A stretch of DNA of 20,037 nt from Desulfobacteraceae bacterium (lineage in GTDB: Bacteria > Desulfobacterota > DSM-4660 > Desulfatiglandales > Desulfatiglandaceae), in contig DAOWOF010000013.1 of assembly GCA_030642205.1 (NCBI GenBank), forward strand, positions 1 through 20,037, written 5' to 3'. Positions 14,744 to 20,037 of this stretch are shown here, in pieces. Positions within the stretch are counted from its first letter, which is position 1. Each line of letters opens with the position of its first letter. The notes beneath the pieces are model-generated. The model saw only the letters and a list, made by a program, of their open reading frames with translations, did not search any database and was not told the DNA's origin. The position numbers and the translations under genes are program-made.

Positions 14744-16765
14744 ATGAAAAGATACTATATCCTAATTAGTATTTGGATGGTTGCCATGATATTTCATGGA
14801 CGCTCATTTGCAGAGCCTATATTCCTTGAAGAGATTATAGTCAGAGGAGAAAAGGAGGCGCTTCAGGAAGAGTGCCTTGACATAAAAGAGGTTCGGGAGA
14901 CACCGGCCAGAGATGTTGGAGAGGCTCTTAAGGTTATTGAAGGAATCAATGTCGTTAGAAAGGGAGCAATAGCTAATGATCTAGTACTTAGGAGCTTTAA
15001 GAGAGATGATATTAATGTTCTTATAGACGGGATGAGAATTTATGGTGCCTGCCCCAACAGGATGGATCCGAATTCATTCCATATTGATTTCATGGAGATT
15101 GAGGCTATTTCAGTTTTAAAGGGTCCGTTTGATGTTAAAAATCCGGGAAGTCTGGGGGGGCTGGTTGAAATCAGGACAATCCGACCCAATAAAGGATGGG
15201 AAGCGCATGTAAATGCCTTTACAGGATCGGATGAAAATATCTCTACTTCTTTTAGTACCTCCTATGCCGGAGACAAGGCAGATCTGCTTTTGGGTTATTC
15301 CTATAGATATTCCCTGCCCTATCGGGACGGCAACGGTAATCGTATCACGGAATTTGATCCTGCTGATCTTAATGCATATAAAGATCAGGAAAAAGATGAT
15401 AAGGCCTATTCCATCAATACGTATTGGAGTAAATTTGGAATTAACCTCCTTGATAATCATAGACTGGAAATTGATTATGCCCGCCAAGACGCCGATGATA
15501 TTATATACCCATACCTCCTCATGGACGCGGTTTATGATGATACCGACCGGCTGAATATGAATTATGAGATTTCAGACCTTGGTCATCGCATTGAAAAGCT
15601 TAAAGCTCAATTTTACTGGAATCAGGTAAAGCATGATATGACTGACGAAAGAAGAAATTCATCTATAGGATTTGGCGAATATAAGATGAAATGCTATGCG
15701 GAAGCTGAGACTTTCGGCGGAAAACTTGAGTCAGGCATTGCCCTCCATAGTGGCAGATTAACCCTTGGGGTTGACTATTATTCCCGAAACTGGGAGGCCG
15801 AGAATACATTGCCTGTGAGAAAGCAGAAAATGATGCCGGATGTTGATTCCAGCAATATCGGAACCTATATCGAATATGGACAACCCATGTGGGAAGATAC
15901 CAGGCTAACCTTTGGCATGAGGCTCGATTACGCAAAGACAAAAGCCAATGATGACCGTACAGATCTCTACACCTTATATCATAATACCATAGACAGAGAG
16001 GAAGAAGACTTTTGCGCAGGAGGTAATATTCAAATCTTATGCTCTCCTGTAAAAGAACTGGAATTCTTTGGAGGATTCGGATGTATAAGCAGGCCTCCAG
16101 GTCCTGATGAAAGATATATCGCCATGCAGAAACCGCAAATGACTCCTGACTGGGTTGGCAACCCTAAACTCGATCCCTCGGAAAATCGCGAGTTTGATTT
16201 TGGTATTAGATACCTGGGAGATATATTCTACGGAAAGACAACATTTTTTTATAGTGATATAAAGGATTTTATTACTGTGTATGATGTTGAAGGCCCGGTA
16301 AAATCTGCCAGGAGTTTCAGGAATGTAGACGCGATTCTCTATGGCGGAGAAATAAGTCTAAACCTGTTTCTTCCTTTTGATTTCCATCTACAGGGGGGCC
16401 TTTCCTATACCAGGGGCAGAGATGATACACATGACAAACCTTTGTCCGAAATACCGCCACTCCAGATAAGAATCGCTTCGAGATACGATGGATACAGATA
16501 TTTTACGGAAATCGAGGGTGTTTTCGCGGATGATCAGCATCGGGTTGATTCCGATCTGAGTGAGGAAAAAACGGCCGGATGGGGGATAATGAATCTTAAG
16601 TTTGGCATGAAACTAAAAAAAACAAATATCTTTGCAGGTGTCCATAATCTCTTTGACCGGCAATACTACGAACACCTTTCTTATCAGAGAGACCCTTTTC
16701 GAAGCGGTATCAAAGTGCCGGAAACCGGACGTAATTTTTACCTGAATATCGCCTATTCCTTATAA
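14744..16765 (+). CDS. TonB-dependent copper receptor, OprC/NosA-like
   Basis: 673 residues. A signal peptide ends at about A23 ('GRSFA|EP'). A TonB box-like 'FLEEIIVRGE' (27-36) precedes a plug domain, and a 22-strand barrel follows, ending in the typical aromatic tail 'FYLNIAYSL'. The plug has 'GACPNRMDPNSFHIDFMEIEAISVLKG' region motifs shared with OprC: C103-x3-M107 is the CxxxM half of the copper site, and H297-x-M299 ('KHDM') is the HxM half. Both halves known from Pseudomonas OprC are present, so copper import across the outer membrane is the best call. GGAGGG precedes the ATG at good spacing. Expression is probably controlled by the structured 495-bp upstream region. No TonB, ExbBD or periplasmic copper chaperone gene is in the window. 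Copper use in an apparent anaerobe is notable; N2O reductase is one possible consumer, unproven here. Confidence 0.88.
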   Translation: MKRYYILISIWMVAMIFHGRSFAEPIFLEEIIVRGEKEALQEECLDIKEVRETPARDVGEALKVIEGINVVRKGAIANDLVLRSFKRDDINVLIDGMRIYGACPNRMDPNSFHIDFMEIEAISVLKGPFDVKNPGSLGGLVEIRTIRPNKGWEAHVNAFTGSDENISTSFSTSYAGDKADLLLGYSYRYSLPYRDGNGNRITEFDPADLNAYKDQEKDDKAYSINTYWSKFGINLLDNHRLEIDYARQDADDIIYPYLLMDAVYDDTDRLNMNYEISDLGHRIEKLKAQFYWNQVKHDMTDERRNSSIGFGEYKMKCYAEAETFGGKLESGIALHSGRLTLGVDYYSRNWEAENTLPVRKQKMMPDVDSSNIGTYIEYGQPMWEDTRLTFGMRLDYAKTKANDDRTDLYTLYHNTIDREEEDFCAGGNIQILCSPVKELEFFGGFGCISRPPGPDERYIAMQKPQMTPDWVGNPKLDPSENREFDFGIRYLGDIFYGKTTFFYSDIKDFITVYDVEGPVKSARSFRNVDAILYGGEISLNLFLPFDFHLQGGLSYTRGRDDTHDKPLSEIPPLQIRIASRYDGYRYFTEIEGVFADDQHRVDSDLSEEKTAGWGIMNLKFGMKLKKTNIFAGVHNLFDRQYYEHLSYQRDPFRSGIKVPETGRNFYLNIAYSL

Positions 16766-16859
16766 GTTTTGATCATTAATATCTGCTTTTGGGGAGAAAT
16801 CAGGCCTCCTCTCTCCTTGCCTTGATGCGCAAAACTCTTCTGAGCGGCACCTGATGTCT

Positions 16860-16887
16860 CAAGACATGCCTTATATGGTATGTCTTG
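16860..16887 (+). terminator. Hairpin downstream of the copper receptor, possible terminator
   Basis: CAAGACATGCC (16860-16870) and GGTATGTCTTG (16877-16887) form an 11-bp stem with one G-U pair and a 6-nt loop, 95 bp after the receptor stop. The T-rich tail is poor (CTATTTG), so termination may be inefficient. Confidence 0.5.
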
Positions 16888-16984
16888 CTATTTGAGCCCG
16901 GGTTTATGCCGAATATACATGGCTGCGAGTGAAAATCTTGACGAATATCAATCCATACTATATAAATAATAATTTAAAAATAGA

Positions 16985-17234
16985 GTAACTATTCAGCTAT
17001 TTCAAAGATGCTGATTTCAGACACGCAACACTGATCTGATTACACTTTGAAACTGTTTGAACCATAGAGATCGTTAAGAAAGAACCCATCAGGGCTGAAT
17101 CTATTTGTAGAATTTCCTAGTGTATTATTATACATGTTTATATTTAACGGGTTCTTTCTTTATGGCCTCTTATCTGTGAGTTTTTCATGGTTTAATCAGA
17201 TTAGTGTTGTGGTGGATACTCTCTGAATAGTTAC
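16985..17234. mobile_element. 250-bp inverted-repeat element without genes (MITE-like)
   Basis: GTAACTATTCAG (16985-16996) is the exact reverse complement of CTGAATAGTTAC (17223-17234). Two inner blocks also pair: 17027-17042 with 17193-17208 (15 of 16) and 17076-17087 with 17149-17160 (12 of 12, AAGAAAGAACCC). The whole unit could fold into one long cruciform or hairpin with a 61-nt loop. It encodes no protein and looks like a non-autonomous element. The GTAA start recalls IS66-family ends, but the flanking 8-bp sequences (16977-16984 and 17235-17242) are not alike, so no target duplication is visible. It ends 25 bp before the ACT gene start. Confidence 0.55.
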
Positions 17235-17247
17235 CCTGAATTTTTAT

Positions 17248-17251
17248 GGAG
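17248..17251 (+). promoter_or_regulatory. Ribosome binding site placing the ACT gene start at 17260
   Basis: GGAG at 17248-17251 is 2 nt before the ATG at 17254, too close, and 8 nt before the ATG at 17260. The second ATG is preferred. Confidence 0.6.
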
Positions 17252-17259
17252 AAATGAAT

Positions 17260-17742
17260 ATGGTAAGAACTGAGATATCTCTTTTTCTCAAAAATGCCCC
17301 TGGTGAACTGGGACGGTTAACAACGATGCTTTCAGAAGCTAAGATTAATATTGATGCCATGACCATACAGGATGCCTCCGAATATGTTCAAAAAATTTTT
17401 AGATCTCGAGGCAAAAGCATCAAAAGAGTTGCATCGGCCGCAAGTTACAGTTCCATAAAAAAGGATTCAGGAGATTACGCCTTGATCCGCCTTTTGGTGG
17501 ATAAAATTGATGAGGCAATTGATTTATTATCGAAAAGCAACTATATCTTTGATATAATTGCTGTTATTGCCATTACAATAGACAACCAACCAGGGATTTT
17601 ATCCAGGATCGCACAGCAATTTGGAGAAAATGGTATCAATATATCTTATGTCTATGGCTCAGCCCTTCCAGGAGAAAGCAAGTCCCTTTTCATATTTTGC
17701 CCGGAAGACATTGAACTGGCAGCCAGTATTTTTAAGGATTAA
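17260..17742 (+). CDS. Tandem ACT-domain regulatory protein
   Basis: 160 residues from the preferred ATG. Two ACT domains are visible. The first starts 'TEISLFLKNAPGELGRLTTMLSEAKINIDAMTI', with the usual ligand-binding 'PGELGRL' turn. The second starts 'IIAVIAITIDNQPGILSRIAQQFGENGINI' (about residue 97 on), with its 'PGILSRI' turn. ACT domains bind amino acids or other small molecules and usually control enzymes of amino-acid metabolism. The first domain is interrupted after its second strand by about 25 mostly basic residues ('QKIFRSRGKSIKRVA', about 43-57, and more) before 'DYALIRLL'. No catalytic or DNA-binding domain follows, so it may act as a separate regulatory subunit; its partner is unknown. 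The upstream 250-bp inverted-repeat element ends just before it. Its stop overlaps that of recJ, coming from the other side. Confidence 0.8.
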   Translation: MVRTEISLFLKNAPGELGRLTTMLSEAKINIDAMTIQDASEYVQKIFRSRGKSIKRVASAASYSSIKKDSGDYALIRLLVDKIDEAIDLLSKSNYIFDIIAVIAITIDNQPGILSRIAQQFGENGINISYVYGSALPGESKSLFIFCPEDIELAASIFKD

Positions 17743-19448
17743 TTGAGATCTACAACCCTGAGCTGGATCTGTTCCTTTCCTTTCCAATAATTTATCTCAG
17801 GAGTAAAGACCATATTAATGGAATTTGCAATCAAGGGATATCTATCCCCCAGTCCAAAACCGATTGCCTCAAAGGTCTCTCCATCTTGTCTTACCTTTAG
17901 CTTTAGATGTTTATCACCAACAACACGAGCGTCCATGATTTCTACTGATCGGACCAAAAAAAGAGGCCCTTGGTTACTCTCTCCAAATGGTTCCAGGATA
18001 CTCAGCTCTTTCAGCATTTGTTTCCCAATATTATTCAGCCTGATCTCACTATCTATATGCAAGATTGGAGGCAGATTTTTTGTCCCCATGCTCTGAACAG
18101 CCGATTCTTCAAGCATGGTCTTTAATATATCAAGATTGCCGATTTTAACAGTAAATCCGGCCGCGTGTGAATGGCCTCCAAATCGCTCCAGTACATTTTT
18201 CCCCATCTGACTTAGCTTTTGATAAAGATGAAAGCCATCAATGCTTCTGGCCGATCCTACTGCCAAACCATCCCGGATATTATATATAAATGCCGGACGA
18301 TTGTATTTGTCCACAAGCCTGGAGGCCACAATACCCAATACCCCTAAATGCCAATCCGCATCACCATAAAAGAAAAGACATTTACTCTCTACACTGTCCT
18401 CTTCCTCGATCAGGGCTTCTATCCTGTCAAGTATTTGTTTTTCTATCTTCTGACGTTGCTCATTAAGAGCACTAACCTTTAAGGCAAGTTCCATTGCCAA
18501 TGATTCTTCTGTTACAGTAAGGAGTTCGAGGGCAATCTGAGGATCTCCCATTCGTCCTGGTGCATTCACGCGGGGCGCCATCCTAAATCCCAAATCATCT
18601 GAGCTGATATCTTTCCCGTAAAGCCCCAGGACTTGTTGAAGTGCCCTGATCCCGGACCAACGCGAATTTGTCATAATTTCCATACCGCTCTTAACAAAGA
18701 TACGATTTTGATCCATAAGGGGAACCCTGTCGGCCACTGTCCCCAAAGCTACCAAATCAAGATATTCTCTTAAATTGGGCTCAGCCTTTCCTGTAAACCA
18801 ACCTTTTTTACGCAAAACAGATCGTATGGCAACGGCCAATAAAAATGCAACTCCTACACCGGCAAGATCTTTAAATGGATATGAACAATTTGGTTGATGT
18901 GGATTGATAAGGGGACAAGGAAATCCGAAATCATCCGGTACCTGATGGTGATCAGTAATCACGACCTGAATCCCCAGATTCTCTGCCAGAATAATTTCGT
19001 CATAGTTGGAGACGCCACAATCCACTGTAATTATTAAGTTAACACCTGTTTTGGCGAACCGTTTTATCGCCTCAGGATTCAATCCATAGCCTTCCTGGAA
19101 ACGATTTGGAGAAAAAGCCAGGACCGGAAAGCCGATTTCTGTAAAAAAAATCTGCAAAAGTGCCGTTGCAGTTAGTCCATCAGCATCATAATCACCATAA
19201 ATCAAAATTTTTTTATTATTAAGAACGTGACTTATAATAATATCTATGGCCTCGGACATACCCTTAAGAAGCATTGGATCAGCCATTGTATCCAGACGAG
19301 GAGAGAGAAATTTGTCTATCGTTTCCTTACCGGTAATCCCCCGGTTTGACAAGAGTTGAGCTTGGAGAGGCGTTATTTGTTTACTGAATGTTTTTAAAAA
19401 AGTTTTTGATATTGGAGTCGCAAGTCTCCAGATCTTTCTCTTTAACAC
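17739..19448 (-). CDS. recJ: Single-stranded-DNA-specific exonuclease RecJ
   Basis: 569 residues, normal length. Degrades single-stranded DNA 5' to 3' in recombination and mismatch repair. DHH-family motifs are complete: 'YGDYDADG' (84-91; D86, D88 and D90), 'VDCG' with D143, 'TDHH' (165-168), later 'LGTVAD' and the DHHA1 block 'GGHSHAAGF'. These coordinate the catalytic metal ions. The start is a GTG at 19448-19446 with an in-frame stop five codons upstream and no good ribosome binding site; this start keeps the usual short basic N-terminus 'LKRKIWRL'. The gene lies downstream of kdsB in the same direction, 246 bp away. Its stop codon shares the TTAA at 17739-17742 with the ACT gene stop. 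Confidence 0.95.
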   Translation of the reverse strand: MLKRKIWRLATPISKTFLKTFSKQITPLQAQLLSNRGITGKETIDKFLSPRLDTMADPMLLKGMSEAIDIIISHVLNNKKILIYGDYDADGLTATALLQIFFTEIGFPVLAFSPNRFQEGYGLNPEAIKRFAKTGVNLIITVDCGVSNYDEIILAENLGIQVVITDHHQVPDDFGFPCPLINPHQPNCSYPFKDLAGVGVAFLLAVAIRSVLRKKGWFTGKAEPNLREYLDLVALGTVADRVPLMDQNRIFVKSGMEIMTNSRWSGIRALQQVLGLYGKDISSDDLGFRMAPRVNAPGRMGDPQIALELLTVTEESLAMELALKVSALNEQRQKIEKQILDRIEALIEEEDSVESKCLFFYGDADWHLGVLGIVASRLVDKYNRPAFIYNIRDGLAVGSARSIDGFHLYQKLSQMGKNVLERFGGHSHAAGFTVKIGNLDILKTMLEESAVQSMGTKNLPPILHIDSEIRLNNIGKQMLKELSILEPFGESNQGPLFLVRSVEIMDARVVGDKHLKLKVRQDGETFEAIGFGLGDRYPLIANSINMVFTPEINYWKGKEQIQLRVVDLN

Positions 19449-19524
19449 AATTTGATACCCGTTTTATACTTGTGAAAAACAAACTTGGTTATACTCCGAA
19501 AAGGCCACAAATTGCGGCTTTTCA

Positions 19525-19635
19525 ATGGCCCTGAACATCAGGTGCATTGTTCAGATTCGTAACGACAGCCAAGATGACGATTCTTTACGCCTTGCTTTTG
19601 ATGCTCTTGCTCACCTAAAAAAACTCAATTTATAA
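19525..19635 (+). CDS. Unrecognised 36-residue ORF between kdsB and recJ
   Basis: An ATG at 19525 reads 36 residues beginning 'MALNIRCIVQIRND' and ending 'HLKKLNL'. The frame stays open further upstream into recJ antisense, with no ribosome binding site near the ATG. Nothing else was found in the 246-bp gap 19449-19694. The amphipathic end could belong to a small protein or to a decayed reading frame; it may also be chance. Confidence 0.2.
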   Translation: MALNIRCIVQIRNDSQDDDSLRLAFDALAHLKKLNL

Positions 19636-19694
19636 CCCTCAGAGGTATAAATGTAATGAGATAAGGGAAGAAAGGAGTTGTTAAAGAAATGCTT

Positions 19695-20037
19695 TTATGG
19701 CTTTCTGCGTTCCTTAATATAGAGCTCCACCTTTTTGATATCCTCAAAAACATCAACCTCAAGAGAGTCAAAGAGGCTTTCTATTACTTTTATCTTAAAG
19801 CCATATTCCAATGCCCTTAATTGTTCCAATTTTTCGGCTGCCTCAAGGACACCCTCTGGCAAGGCTATGAATTTATTTAAAAATTCCATTCTATAACCAT
19901 AAAAACCAAGATGTTTATACAAAACCGGTTTGGATTGATGATCACGATAAAATGGAATTGGATAACGTGAAAAATAGAGAGCAAAACCATTGTGGTCAGT
20001 AACGACCTTGACATGATTGGAATTATTAGGACTATCA
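19695..20037 (-). CDS. kdsB: 3-deoxy-manno-octulosonate cytidylyltransferase (N-terminal part cut by window edge)
   Basis: Makes CMP-Kdo from CTP and Kdo for lipopolysaccharide. The frame is open beyond the window on the upstream side; about 113 C-terminal residues are visible. 'NHVKVVTDHNGFALYFSRYPIPFYRD' and 'KPVLYKHLGFYGYRMEFLNKF' are KdsB signatures; the end 'EKLEQLRALEYGFKIKV' and 'SLEVDVFEDIKKVE' match the family's last helix and loop. A shorter start at 19922 would be a TTG inside 'PVLYKHL' and is not real. KdsB implies a Gram-negative outer membrane, in line with the TonB receptor. The stop lies 246 bp before recJ on the same strand. Confidence 0.93.
   Translation of the reverse strand, partial: DSPNNSNHVKVVTDHNGFALYFSRYPIPFYRDHQSKPVLYKHLGFYGYRMEFLNKFIALPEGVLEAAEKLEQLRALEYGFKIKVIESLFDSLEVDVFEDIKKVELYIKERRKP

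Noticed and set aside
16977..17242. IS66-type target duplication around the 250-bp element
   Set aside because: The 8-bp flanks (AAAATAGA and CCTGAATT) do not match, so only the GTAA end is suggestive.
1..20037. CRISPR array, tRNA or rRNA gene
   Set aside because: No regularly spaced direct repeats and no cloverleaf or rRNA-like conserved stretches were found by eye.

Overview
The window is AT-rich bacterial chromosome from a Gram-negative anaerobe. A CMP-Kdo synthetase (kdsB) and a TonB-dependent receptor show an outer membrane. Oxygen-sensitive radical-SAM enzymes (a glycyl-radical activase and a KamA-type protein) and an NAD-linked dihydroorotate dehydrogenase (pyrK/pyrD) fit anaerobic life. 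The NifA-like regulator, the HDOD-kinase fusion and the 'RIIVPGR' small protein suggest Desulfobacterota (former Deltaproteobacteria). This placement is inferred from gene style; no rRNA or tRNA gene is present.

Layout. 1-455: partial Cys-rich YkgJ-like protein (-). 786-3859: signalling block with a response regulator that carries a C-terminal domain resembling phage-associated DUF4376, an HDOD-histidine kinase, and a convergent stand-alone Hpt protein. 3886-5593: overlapping pyrK-pyrD (-), for pyrimidine synthesis. 5899-7521: glycyl-radical-enzyme activase and a DUF4125 protein (+), with no glycyl radical enzyme nearby. 7588-10776: one large RND exporter (-) without an adaptor gene. 11096-13762: KamA-family radical-SAM aminomutase and a GAF-AAA+-HTH sigma54 activator (+). 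13883-14248: conserved small protein (-). 14744-16765: OprC/NosA-like copper TonB receptor (+) behind a structured 495-bp upstream region. 17260-17742: tandem-ACT regulator (+). 17739-19448: recJ (-). 19695-20037: 3' part of kdsB (-).

The genes form short independent units, separated by gaps rich in repeats. Two related elements with inverted-repeat ends (651-742 and 10945-11090) lie directly upstream of the response regulator and the kamA-like gene. A third, unrelated 250-bp inverted-repeat element (16985-17234) ends 25 bp before the ACT gene. A short motif that also provides a stop codon closes the kinase gene.

The strongest leads are the receiver-DUF4376 fusion beside the kinase and Hpt genes; the activase-DUF4125 pair, whose DUF4125 protein ends in an SGY motif and has a single cysteine; the copper receptor with both halves of the CxxxM/HxM site and a leader able to form mutually exclusive hairpins; and the two inverted-repeat element families. 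No CRISPR array, prophage or complete insertion sequence was found.
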